From CAYVQZ01 sp964453435 (GTDB lineage Bacteria > Abyssobacteria > SURF-5), in assembly GCA_964453435.1 (NCBI GenBank), contig CAYVQZ010000015.1:1-64000 (forward strand): a stretch of 64,000 nt of DNA. The letters run 5' to 3'. The notes beneath the pieces are model-generated. The model was not told the DNA's origin and ran no database searches. It worked only from the letters and a program-made list of their open reading frames with translations. Shown here in pieces: positions 8,771-16,686 of the stretch. The stretch's first letter is position 1. Each line of letters begins with the position of its first letter. The translations under genes were made by a program, and so were the position numbers.

Positions 8771-8788
8771 TTGGCACACGTTGTGCTA
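8771..8788 (+). promoter_or_regulatory. Sigma-54 promoter of the kamA operon
   Basis: TTGGCACACGTTGTGCTA matches the sigma-54 consensus TGGCAC-N5-TTGCW with one change (GTGC). The GG (8773-8774) and GC (8785-8786) are separated by exactly ten bases, as the family requires. The predicted transcription start is near 8798, which rules out translation from the frame opening at 8771 and supports ATG 8852. Confidence 0.75.
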
Positions 8789-8851
8789 GCAAAAATATTG
8801 CAAAATTACAATCTCCATGAAACAACGAGTGCAAACAACCGGAATTCTTGT

Positions 8852-9169
8852 ATGGGGAAAAAACCGGTCACAATAAGAGGAGTCGTCATAGCCACTGAAT
8901 GGGACGCAAGAGGAAATGTAATCACAGTTGCCGTTGCAGCCCATGATGAGACCGAGTACAAGGTTGACAAAAGCGGAGCGGGGAGTGAATTGCTTCGCTT
9001 AATACACAAAGAGGTGGAAGTTGCGGGCACGGTGGCAGAGAAAGACGGGAAAAGGACAATTAAAGTAACGAGTTTTTCTGTTCAGAAGACAGTTGTTAAT
9101 GGAGCGATGAATCGGGAGAAAAAAGAAAGGGATTCGGCAAGCGATGAAACGCGAATTGGTTACGGCTGA
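8852..9169 (+). CDS. Small beta-rich protein, first gene of the kamA operon
   Basis: The product has 105 residues from ATG 8852, starting MGKKPVTIRG. Residues 6-78 alternate short predicted strands (VTIRGVVIATEW, VITVAVAAHDET, EYKVDK, KEVEVAGTVAEK, RTIKVTSFSV) in a pattern like a small OB-fold, followed by a charged tail. I do not recognise a named family. The start is set by the sigma-54 promoter overlapping the earlier part of the open frame. The last 26 bases overlap the aminomutase gene, so the two are translationally linked. It may be a regulatory or structural accessory of the pathway; that is inference from position only. Confidence 0.7.
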   Translation: MGKKPVTIRGVVIATEWDARGNVITVAVAAHDETEYKVDKSGAGSELLRLIHKEVEVAGTVAEKDGKRTIKVTSFSVQKTVVNGAMNREKKERDSASDETRIGYG

Positions 9170-10421
9170 AGACGTGGAACCCCCCGGTAGTATGGCCGAG
9201 GCTCGGCCAATACATGAGGAAATCTGGAAACCACAAGTAAAAAGTTCGGGACAAGGTCGCTTTCAAAGGAGGATAGGGCATCCCAATCGGTACTTAGGTT
9301 GCGTTAATGCACGCACATTGAAGTTTCGAGGCAAATTTTTCCCGGAAGCGACCGAGAGAGAGTGGAACGACTGGCGTTGGCAGATACGGAACCGGATAAC
9401 GAGCCTGCGCCGCCTGGAGGAACTAATAAATCTTTCTCCCAAGGAACGAGAAGGAATTAATCGCTCCAACGCTTGCCTGCAGGTGGCGGTCACTCCCTAT
9501 TATGCGAGCCTCTTGGACAGGGACAATCCCTCGCAACCCCTTCGCCGGACCGTAATCCCGACACGAGACGAACATCTTCGGGCGCCAAGCGAATCGTCCG
9601 ATCCATTGGGAGAGGAGGACGACAGCCCGGTGGCCGGGCTCGTGCACCGGTATCCCGACCGGGTCCTGTTTCTGGTTACGGATTTCTGCTCGACGCACTG
9701 CCGCTATTGCACCCGGTCACGCATCGTCGGCAGGCGTTCCCGTTTCAGACCCGAACAATCGGAACAGGCGCTCGCATACATAGAATCGAATCCCAATATT
9801 CGTGATGTGCTCCTGTCGGGCGGCGACCCGCTGACACTCTCGAACGAAAAACTGGAATGGCTGCTTATGCGTCTCCGGCAGATTCCGCATGTTGAAGTGG
9901 TGCGCATAGGAACGAAGGCCCCGGTTGTTCTCCCGCAACGCATTACACCCGCGCTTACGCGCATGCTGAAGCGCTTTCATCCGTTATGGATGAGCATCCA
10001 CTTCACCCATCCGGATGAATTGACTCCCGAAGTCGCTCAGGCTTGTGAGCGCCTGGCCGATGCCGGCACTCCACTGGGAAGCCAGACGGTTCTTCTGGCC
10101 GGCATCAACGATAGTGTCGAGACCATGAAGCGGCTGGTTCACGGTTTGCTCCGTATACGCGTGAGACCGTATTATCTGTACCAGTGCGACCCCATTGTTG
10201 GCTCGTCACATTTCCGGACCCCTGTTTCGAAAGGACTCGAGGTCATCAACGGCCTGCGTGGACACACGACGGGCTACGCGGTGCCGCACTATGTCATCGA
10301 TGCGCCCGGCGGCGGCGGGAAGATTCCGCTGCTGCCGGAAACCGTCATCGGATACGAAGACAATGATTTGTTATTGAGAAACTATGAGGGAAAGGTCTAC
10401 CGTTACCACGACACGTTGTAG
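9144..10421 (+). CDS. kamA: Lysine 2,3-aminomutase (radical SAM, PLP)
   Basis: The enzyme converts L-alpha-lysine to beta-lysine. The radical-SAM cluster motif CSTHCRYC is at residues 182-189, SGGDPL at 225-230, and the PLP-binding Lys393 lies in DAPGGGGK. Asp349 (YLYQCD) and Asp386 (before APGGGGK) correspond to the two aspartates that hold the substrate side-chain amine in the clostridial enzyme. They differ in glutamate 2,3-aminomutases, so lysine is the expected substrate. The block EWNDWRWQIRNRI near residue 73 is typical of true aminomutases. About 70 extra residues precede it and the exact start is uncertain; no EF-P or EpmA gene is nearby. It overlaps the preceding gene by 26 bases and sits in a sigma-54-driven operon with ligases and acetyltransferases. 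Confidence 0.9.
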   Translation: MKRELVTAEDVEPPGSMAEARPIHEEIWKPQVKSSGQGRFQRRIGHPNRYLGCVNARTLKFRGKFFPEATEREWNDWRWQIRNRITSLRRLEELINLSPKEREGINRSNACLQVAVTPYYASLLDRDNPSQPLRRTVIPTRDEHLRAPSESSDPLGEEDDSPVAGLVHRYPDRVLFLVTDFCSTHCRYCTRSRIVGRRSRFRPEQSEQALAYIESNPNIRDVLLSGGDPLTLSNEKLEWLLMRLRQIPHVEVVRIGTKAPVVLPQRITPALTRMLKRFHPLWMSIHFTHPDELTPEVAQACERLADAGTPLGSQTVLLAGINDSVETMKRLVHGLLRIRVRPYYLYQCDPIVGSSHFRTPVSKGLEVINGLRGHTTGYAVPHYVIDAPGGGGKIPLLPETVIGYEDNDLLLRNYEGKVYRYHDTL

Positions 10422-10440
10422 CGAGCGAACGGTTCGAAAG

Positions 10441-11517
10441 ATGAAAAAAGCGAGTGAAACAATGACGGTCGGGATTACCTACGATCTTCGCCAAGATTAT
10501 TTGGCGCGAGGATTTGGAGAGGAAGAGACCGCCGAATTCGACCGGGAAGACACAATCGAGGCAATCGAGAACGCATTGAGAAGTCTCGGATTTGACACGG
10601 ACCGCATCGGAAACATTGAAAGCCTGACACAACGGCTCGCGAACGGACACCGGTGGGACCTTGTCTTCAATATCGCAGAGGGTCTCCGGGGATTCGGCAG
10701 GGAAGCGCAGGTTCCCGCGTTGCTGGACGCATACGAGATACCGTACACGTTCTCCGACCCCCTTGTTCTCTCGCTGACCCTTCATAAGGGAATGACGAAA
10801 CATGTGGTCCGCGACCTGGGAATACCGACACCTGCATTTTACGTAGTCGAATCCGAATCCGACATATCGGCGGTCGGTCTTCCCTACCCGCTCTTTGCAA
10901 AGCCTGTTGCGGAAGGCACGGGCAAGGGAATCAGCGCCGCATCCAAGATCAATAACCCAGCCCAACTAAACTCCGTGTGCAAGACGATCATGGATACATT
11001 CAAACAGCCTGTTCTTGTCGAATCGTTCCTGCCCGGCCGCGAACTCACGGTTGGTATCGTGGGAACCGGTTCGCGCGCGAAAGTGCTCGGCGTTATGGAG
11101 GTTCGCCTCAGACAGCACGCAGAAGCAGACGCGTACTCATATTACAACAAGAAGGAATGGGAACAGTATGTCGAGTATCACCTTGTGAATGACCGTTTCG
11201 CAAAAGACGCGGGAGAGGTCGCGCTGACCGTGTGGAGGGGGCTGGGCTGCAGGGACGGGGGACGAATCGACATGCGAGGCGATTCCGACGACATTCCCAA
11301 TTTCATAGAGGTAAATCCCCTCGCCGGATTGAATCCAGACCATTCCGACCTCTGCTTCATTGCATACAAAGGCGGAATGACATACCAGAAACTCATAGAA
11401 CGTATTATCGCTTCTGCGATGGAACGATACGGATTGAAGCGTGAGCGACATGAACATAGGCATCGTCCACAACGTACCGGCCGCCACGGAGAACACCTTC
11501 TCGGAAGCCTCCGCTGA
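10441..11517 (+). CDS. ATP-grasp ligase, D-Ala-D-Ala ligase-like (first of pair)
   Basis: From ATG 10441 the protein has 358 residues and the ATP-grasp fold of the D-alanine-D-alanine ligase group: a fold-start VGITYDLR, FNIAEG, ATP-binding lysine in LFAKPVAEGTGKGIS, acidic adenine-pocket segment VLVESFLPGRELTVG, and metal ligands in RIDMRG and FIEVNPLAGLNP. It appears catalytically complete. Such enzymes join a carboxylate to an amine through an acyl phosphate. A separate canonical ddl lies at 52567-53688, so this one probably has another substrate; beta-lysine is the obvious candidate from context. The frame is open back to 10384 inside kamA. The last 25 residues are Arg/His-rich and lie in the 77-base overlap with the next ligase gene. 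Confidence 0.85.
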   Translation: MKKASETMTVGITYDLRQDYLARGFGEEETAEFDREDTIEAIENALRSLGFDTDRIGNIESLTQRLANGHRWDLVFNIAEGLRGFGREAQVPALLDAYEIPYTFSDPLVLSLTLHKGMTKHVVRDLGIPTPAFYVVESESDISAVGLPYPLFAKPVAEGTGKGISAASKINNPAQLNSVCKTIMDTFKQPVLVESFLPGRELTVGIVGTGSRAKVLGVMEVRLRQHAEADAYSYYNKKEWEQYVEYHLVNDRFAKDAGEVALTVWRGLGCRDGGRIDMRGDSDDIPNFIEVNPLAGLNPDHSDLCFIAYKGGMTYQKLIERIIASAMERYGLKRERHEHRHRPQRTGRHGEHLLGSLR

Positions 11518-12478
11518 CGTCCTGATCCAAGCCGACGCCATCGAAACCGTTCTCAGAGAGTCAGGCCATACGCCGCGACGCATTCCGTTCACAAAAGACG
11601 TTCGGAATGCCGTTCAACGGCTGACAGAGGAAAATGTCGAGGTCGTGTTCAACCTGTGCGAGACCGTCGATGAGGACCCCGCTCTTGTGGCGCACCCGGC
11701 GGCGGTGTTCGAGTTGCTCGGTATTCCCTTCTCGGGCTCTCCATCCTTGGCGCTTGCGCTGACAACCGACAAGGTCGTGACAAAGCGCATTCTGGAAGGA
11801 TGCGGAATCGAAACCCCGAAGCACCTCTTGTACGAGGGTGGAACGCGATGGGAGACAATGGATTTGCGGTTCCCTGTCATCGTGAAGCCCAGATACCAGG
11901 ATGCAAGCATTGGAATTGACCAGGATTCGGTCTTTGCCGACAAGACGGACCTCGGCAAAAATATCGAGGATATGTTTCTGCGACATGGCGGCCTCTTGAT
12001 AGAGGAATATATCGATGGCAGAGAGTTTAATGTTTCGCTTTTCGGAGACCCGACACCGCATGTTCTCCCGCTGGCCGAGATAGATTTTGCCGGTCTCCCG
12101 GACGGTTTGCACCGGATTGTCGGCTATCGCGCCAAGTGGGACACGTCGTCGCTCGAATACAGACACACTCGCCGGCGGTTCCCCCGAGGGATACCCGTTC
12201 CCCTCAGGCTCGAAATGGAGCGCACGGCGCTCGCCTGCTTCCGCGTTTTCATGCTGCGGGACTACGGACGCGTTGACCTGCGGGTTGACCGTGATGGGAA
12301 AGTGCACGTCCTGGAAATCAACGCGAACTGTTGCCTCAGTCCCGACGCCGGTTTTCCCGCGGCTCTCCGACAGGCGGGCGTAAATTATCATGATATGGTG
12401 AATCAGTTATTGCATTTTATTTTGCAGAGGTCAATCGTTTATGGTCATCAGGCGCGCAGTGCAAGCAGACAAGGGTAA
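11441..12478 (+). CDS. ATP-grasp ligase, D-Ala-D-Ala ligase-like (second of pair)
   Basis: This 345-residue protein is a diverged partner of the preceding ligase. It has NIGIVHNVP at the start, FNLCETVDEDP, GIPFSGSPS, ATP lysine in VIVKPRYQDASIGID, LLIEEYIDGREFNVSLFG, and metal ligands in RVDLRVDRDG and VLEINANCCLSP. All key ATP-grasp residues are visible. Two consecutive, non-identical ligases suggest two successive peptide or amide bonds, or a heteromeric enzyme. GTG 11441 and ATG 11450 are both possible starts; either gives an unusually long overlap with the upstream gene. Its 3' end overlaps the GNAT gene by 38 bases. The substrate is unknown. Confidence 0.85.
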   Translation: MSDMNIGIVHNVPAATENTFSEASADVLIQADAIETVLRESGHTPRRIPFTKDVRNAVQRLTEENVEVVFNLCETVDEDPALVAHPAAVFELLGIPFSGSPSLALALTTDKVVTKRILEGCGIETPKHLLYEGGTRWETMDLRFPVIVKPRYQDASIGIDQDSVFADKTDLGKNIEDMFLRHGGLLIEEYIDGREFNVSLFGDPTPHVLPLAEIDFAGLPDGLHRIVGYRAKWDTSSLEYRHTRRRFPRGIPVPLRLEMERTALACFRVFMLRDYGRVDLRVDRDGKVHVLEINANCCLSPDAGFPAALRQAGVNYHDMVNQLLHFILQRSIVYGHQARSASRQG

Positions 12479-12968
12479 AATCGAGAAAATTCTCAGGCAA
12501 AGGAACACATTTACCGAGACAGAAGTGCAGGTGGCTCTCGACGTCTTTGAGGATGCCCTCAGCCATCCGGCGAAGAGGGACTACAGGATTTTTTGCGCAT
12601 GCGATAATGCCGATGAGGTTCTCGGGTATATCTGTTTCGGTCCCATACCGTTGACAGAAGGCAGCTATGACCTGTACTGGATCGCTGTTGATGAAAATTT
12701 TTGGGGAACCGGTATTGCGACAAAACTCCTGCAATCCATGGAAAATGCGCTGCAAGAGGAGGGAGCGCGCAAAGTGTATATTGACACATCCTCCACCCCT
12801 CCGTACAAAGCGGCCCGGTCATTCTATAAGAGCAACGGATATGCTGTCGTGTGCGTGCTGACCGATTTCTATCGGATTGGCGACGACAGGGTCATTTTCA
12901 TGAAACAAATTCCCAACCTTGTCGCGCCCCGGTGTTCGGCGGGCAACTTGTCAAGTTGCAAGAGATGA
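12441..12968 (+). CDS. GNAT-family N-acetyltransferase
   Basis: The 175-residue product is a single GNAT domain. It starts MVIRRAVQADKGKIEKILRQ, has the beta-4 strand YDLYWIAVDENFWGTGIATKLL with the acetyl-CoA pyrophosphate loop GTGIA, and the later ARSFYKSNGYAVVC element typical of the fold. It should transfer an acetyl or other acyl group from CoA to an amine. Beta-lysine N6-acetyltransferases acting with lysine 2,3-aminomutase are known in osmolyte synthesis, so beta-lysine or a beta-lysyl ligation product is a sensible substrate here; that is inference. It overlaps the second ligase by 38 bases. The last 20 residues after MKQIPN look dispensable. Confidence 0.85.
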   Translation: MVIRRAVQADKGKIEKILRQRNTFTETEVQVALDVFEDALSHPAKRDYRIFCACDNADEVLGYICFGPIPLTEGSYDLYWIAVDENFWGTGIATKLLQSMENALQEEGARKVYIDTSSTPPYKAARSFYKSNGYAVVCVLTDFYRIGDDRVIFMKQIPNLVAPRCSAGNLSSCKR

Positions 12969-13051
12969 AGCTTCCATGCAAGACTTCCGCATAAAAACGC
13001 AGGTCCGAATGGGTTGTCAGAATCAAACATCGGGTCACAGGGACATCGGTT

Positions 13052-14782
13052 GTGTTTCGCATTCGCCAGGTTTATGACGATAGCGTCCCCGCCAACCGGG
13101 ACGCCGTCGTCCATGTTCAGCAAATTCTCCGGAGCCAATTCAGCGCACTCTCGGAGGTTGACATTGCCAAACTCCCCGAGCAATTGCGCAATCCTTTCAA
13201 ATACCGCTTCCGCTCAATACTCTTTGTCGCCGAGGGCATGCGAGGAAGTGTCAGAGGCTTCGCTCTCCTCCTTCATGCGCCCGACTTGAATTTCTGCTAT
13301 CTTGACTATGTCTCCTCCGCCCAGGCACGCATGGGCGCCGGTACCGGAGGCGCCCTCTATGAGCGAGTGCGCGAAGAAGCGCTTTCCCTGAATGCGATCG
13401 GCCTTTTCTTCGAATGCCTGGCCGATGATTCGCAGCTTTGCAGAAACCCGGAAACCCGTAGGCAAAATGCCGCGCGGCTACGATTTTATGAGCGGTACGG
13501 CGCCCGGCCGATTGCGAACACCGCATACGAGACCCCTGTGAAGCCCGGAGATGACTGTCCCCCGTATCTCGTTTACGATGACCTGGGGACGGGCGCAAAA
13601 TTGCCTTGCGATAGTGCTCGCGCGATAGTGCGGGCTATCCTCGAGAGAAAGTACGCCGATTTGTGTTCTCCCGATTACATTGAGACGGTTGTCAACTCCT
13701 TCACCGACGACCCGGTCGTCTTGCGCGAACCGAGGTACCTTCGAAAAGAATCGGTTCAGGGGCCGAAACGTCCGTTATCGCGTGAAAGCATCATTGCGCT
13801 TGTTGTGAATGATAAACACGATATCCACCATGTCAAAGAACGCGGGTATGTGCAGTCGCCCGTGCGAATCGACCGAATCATGAAAGAATTGCAGCCCACA
13901 AACATGTTTCAGCGGTTGCAGCCTCGCCGGTTTTCTGAAAACCATATCAAGGCTGTTCACGACTCGCGTTTCGTGGACTATCTTCGCAAGGTGTGCGAAA
14001 ACCTTGAACCCAAGAAATCGATATATCCATACGTGTTTCCAATACGCAATGCGACACGACCTCCAAAGGAACTTCCGGTCCGGGCGGGATACTACTGTAT
14101 CGATACGTTCACGCCTCTCAATCGAAACGCCTATCTCGCCGCACGAAGGGCGGTCGATTGCGCATTGACGGCTGCCCAATCCGTGCTCGAAGGGTACCGG
14201 TACGCTTATGCCCTCATTCGACCTCCCGGCCATCACGCCGAGCGGCGCTCGTTCGGCGGGTTCTGCTATTTCAATTCCGCGGCAATCGCCGCCAATTTCC
14301 TCAGCAGCTACGGAAGAGTTGCCGTCATCGATGTGGATTATCACCACGGAAACGGGACGCAGGACATTTTTTACGAGCGCTCCGACGTTCTCACAATGTC
14401 GATCCACGGACACCCTCGCATCGCGTATCCTTACTTCAGCGGTTTTGACGATGAGAAGGGGGCGGGCGCCGGCCAAGGTTTCAACATAAACGTGCCGCTG
14501 CCTGAACATGTGGAGGGAAGCCGGTACCGCCATGCGCTCGAAGATGTGTTGAAACGGGTTGTGAGATTTAAGCCGCGTTTTGTTGTTGTTTCCCTGGGGC
14601 TGGACACTGCGAAAGCCGACCCGACCGGTTCCTGGAATTTGCAGGCGAAGGACTTCGAAGCAAACGGAAAGCTCTTTGGTTCGCTCCATCTTCCGGCGCT
14701 CGTAATACAGGAAGGAGGATACCGAACAAGGTCGCTCGGCATCAACGCCCGCCATTTTTTTCAGGGATTGATGGCCGGATGA
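13052..14782 (+). CDS. GNAT acetyltransferase-histone deacetylase-like fusion
   Basis: The 576-residue protein joins two opposite activities. Residues 1 to about 180 are GNAT-like (YVSSAQARMGAGTGGALYERVREEA, RLRFYERYGARPI). Residues from about 240 to 576 form an arginase-fold deacetylase of the histone deacetylase/acetylpolyamine amidohydrolase class: His394-His395 in PPGHHAE, zinc ligands Asp429 and His431 in DVDYHHGNGT, Asp518 in LGLDTAKADP, and the catalytic-type Tyr557 in QEGGYR. All zinc and catalytic positions are present. It probably adds and removes acetyl groups from a small amine, plausibly beta-lysine-derived, rather than acting on proteins. The start is GTG 13052. It ends the gene run 83 bases after the single-domain GNAT. 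Confidence 0.88.
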   Translation: MFRIRQVYDDSVPANRDAVVHVQQILRSQFSALSEVDIAKLPEQLRNPFKYRFRSILFVAEGMRGSVRGFALLLHAPDLNFCYLDYVSSAQARMGAGTGGALYERVREEALSLNAIGLFFECLADDSQLCRNPETRRQNAARLRFYERYGARPIANTAYETPVKPGDDCPPYLVYDDLGTGAKLPCDSARAIVRAILERKYADLCSPDYIETVVNSFTDDPVVLREPRYLRKESVQGPKRPLSRESIIALVVNDKHDIHHVKERGYVQSPVRIDRIMKELQPTNMFQRLQPRRFSENHIKAVHDSRFVDYLRKVCENLEPKKSIYPYVFPIRNATRPPKELPVRAGYYCIDTFTPLNRNAYLAARRAVDCALTAAQSVLEGYRYAYALIRPPGHHAERRSFGGFCYFNSAAIAANFLSSYGRVAVIDVDYHHGNGTQDIFYERSDVLTMSIHGHPRIAYPYFSGFDDEKGAGAGQGFNINVPLPEHVEGSRYRHALEDVLKRVVRFKPRFVVVSLGLDTAKADPTGSWNLQAKDFEANGKLFGSLHLPALVIQEGGYRTRSLGINARHFFQGLMAG

Positions 14783-15174
14783 AATCATGGGAATGCGTTT
14801 GTGACGAGACGTTCCTTATATTCAGGCTTCAATGCTCCGCCCTTTTGAGCGAGGTAACCATGTCTGATAGATGGATTGTATGCATACAATCTCAGAGACC
14901 CTTTCTTTTTTCGCTGAAAGAACAAGAACGGTACGTGTCACAGGGATTTGATTTTCCCAAGCGGCGCCCGGAATGCAGGGAAAACAAACACAAGTCATTC
15001 GCGCAAGGAAGCAAATGGAGGGATGGCGGCGGGCACAGACGAGAGCAGCGCAAGGTCCGCCGCGACAAATGCTAGCCACGATTTTTTAATGTGTCGCATT
15101 GCTTTGCGAGGAAGAACTATTCCCTCGGCCATCGATCACCGATGGCCGGTTTTCATTTTACAAAGGCGAAGCTT
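14783..15174. other. Intergenic region between the fusion gene and the MFS gene
   Basis: These 392 bases contain a terminator-like hairpin at 15126-15160. A 98-codon frame (14779-15075) overlaps the end of the fusion gene, but its composition has no protein-like features and I do not support it as a gene. Confidence 0.5.
15126..15160 (+). terminator. Intrinsic terminator after the kamA operon
   Basis: Nine-base arms CGGCCATCG (15126-15134) and CGATGGCCG (15140-15148) enclose the loop ATCAC and are followed by TTTTCATTTT. The U-run is imperfect. It would end the sigma-54 transcript before the MFS gene, although readthrough is possible. Confidence 0.6.
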
Positions 15175-16617
15175 ATGGATTTCCACCGGGACGACAACCT
15201 GAAAAACTCGATTCTCGAGGGCATTTTCGCCCACATGTTCGCCACGCTGACCGGAGGCGTGTTCCTCACCGGTTTCGCCCTTCACCTCGGAATGGACGAG
15301 TTCATGATCGGGCTGCTTGCCTCCATGCCTTTTCTGGTAACAATCCTCCAATTACCCGTTTCACGCGTCATGGAGCGAAACGGGAGGAGAAAGGATTTCT
15401 GGTTCTGGAGTTCGGCGGCAGCGCGCTTGTTGTGGATTCCCATCCTGCTGCTCGGCCTGTCGCCTCTTCCGGCATTCCCCGAAAAATCCTTCCTGGTGCT
15501 GGGACTCATCTTCGGCTCGTACTGCTGCAGCTCGGTCAGCGGTGTCTCCTGGCTTTCGCTTATGTCGGACCTGGTGCCGGAAGGAACTCGCGGAAGCTTT
15601 TTCGGAACACGGAACATGCTTTGCGGCGCAGCCGGGATGAGCGCAATGATTGTTTTCGGAAAATTGCTCGATTACTCCGAGCGGCATCTGCCCAACGGGT
15701 TGTCCTTCGGATTCGCGTTTGCCTTCCTTTCGGCCGCCTTCCTGGGGGCTTTCAGTTTGCGCTTCCTCAATCGTGTTACCGACCCGGGCTCTGCAAGGAC
15801 CGCCGGAGCGCGACCGTTTTACCGTGATTTTGTAATACCATTCAGGGAACCCAATTTCCGCAAGTTTCTCGGCTTCGCGTTCACTTGGAGCTTCTCGGTC
15901 TACTTTGCCGCCCCATTCTTCACACTCTACTTCCTTCAAAACCTGAACTTCAGTTATGGTTTCATCGCCGTATTGGGAACGATATCCGGATTCGCCGACC
16001 TTCTCGGAATGCAACTGTGGGGAAGAATTTCCGACAAGACCAAAAACAAGGCAGTTATCCGTATCGCGAGTTGGGTTGCCATCTTCCTGCCGCTCGCGTG
16101 GGTGTTCGTGAAACCCGGAAGCTGCGTGGCGCCAATCGTCATTAACTTCATCGGAGGAGGATTTTGGGCAGGCATCAACCTGTGCATGAATAACCTCCTG
16201 CTGGGAATTTCTCCAAAAGAAAATCGGTCCCTCTTCCTTTCGATGTACAGTATCTTCGCAGGAGTGGGCGCGGCAACGAGTCCGATACTTGCCGGACTGT
16301 TGCTCAAGTCGATGACCAGCATAAGTGTTTTACACTGGACTGTGCTTCCTCTGCACATTGTCTTTCTCATCTCCACGATGCTTCGGCTTGTGAGTTTTCA
16401 GCTATTCAGGCGGGTACGCGAACCGGAGGAGGTTGGAGTCGGCCAGATGGTGCGGGTGCTCAAAGGCGTTCGCGGATTGAATGTGGCCTCGGGCTTCAAC
16501 TATCTGCTCCACCCGTTTATCGAGATCGCAAAAAACAATGGCGGAAAGGTTTGCCGGAGAAACGCGAACACAGAGAAATCTTCCGCGCCACCGACCACGC
16601 GTGGAAACATGTCTTGA
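15175..16617 (+). CDS. MFS transporter
   Basis: A 480-residue protein with about twelve hydrophobic segments and MFS features: VSRVMERNGRRKDFW between helices 2 and 3, an RGSFFGTRNMLCG segment near helix 5, and a second-half loop GRISDKTKNK. It sits in the cytoplasmic membrane and its substrate is unknown. I chose ATG 15175 because AAAGG lies eight bases upstream and the earlier in-frame starts (15091, 15142) fall before or inside a terminator hairpin. It lies directly downstream of the kamA operon on the same strand, so export of that pathway's product is possible, but the terminator makes co-regulation uncertain. Confidence 0.85.
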   Translation: MDFHRDDNLKNSILEGIFAHMFATLTGGVFLTGFALHLGMDEFMIGLLASMPFLVTILQLPVSRVMERNGRRKDFWFWSSAAARLLWIPILLLGLSPLPAFPEKSFLVLGLIFGSYCCSSVSGVSWLSLMSDLVPEGTRGSFFGTRNMLCGAAGMSAMIVFGKLLDYSERHLPNGLSFGFAFAFLSAAFLGAFSLRFLNRVTDPGSARTAGARPFYRDFVIPFREPNFRKFLGFAFTWSFSVYFAAPFFTLYFLQNLNFSYGFIAVLGTISGFADLLGMQLWGRISDKTKNKAVIRIASWVAIFLPLAWVFVKPGSCVAPIVINFIGGGFWAGINLCMNNLLLGISPKENRSLFLSMYSIFAGVGAATSPILAGLLLKSMTSISVLHWTVLPLHIVFLISTMLRLVSFQLFRRVREPEEVGVGQMVRVLKGVRGLNVASGFNYLLHPFIEIAKNNGGKVCRRNANTEKSSAPPTTRGNMS

Positions 16618-16686
16618 GAAAAACACGCTTGATTGACCGCAAAGCAAAGACGAGAACTCCAGGAAACGGCCTTCACGGCAGCGCTG

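Larger units (their letters stand above)
8234..8851. other. Divergent regulatory intergenic region
   Basis: The first 370 bases, next to the activator, show no gene, although short overlapping frames exist. From about 8635 the sequence turns very AT-rich and contains two 17-bp dyads and a sigma-54 promoter, listed separately. The transcript leader before ATG 8852 would be about 55 bases. Confidence 0.55.

Noticed and set aside
8771..8851. N-terminal extension of the small kamA-operon protein
   Set aside because: The extension would be translated from the sigma-54 promoter itself, upstream of the predicted transcript start.
9144..10421. Reading the aminomutase as EpmB (EF-P modification)
   Set aside because: It has both lysine-binding aspartates and the aminomutase-type N-terminal block, and no efp or epmA gene is nearby.
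14779..15075. 98-codon frame after the GNAT-deacetylase gene
   Set aside because: No protein-like features. It overlaps the stop of the upstream gene by chance.
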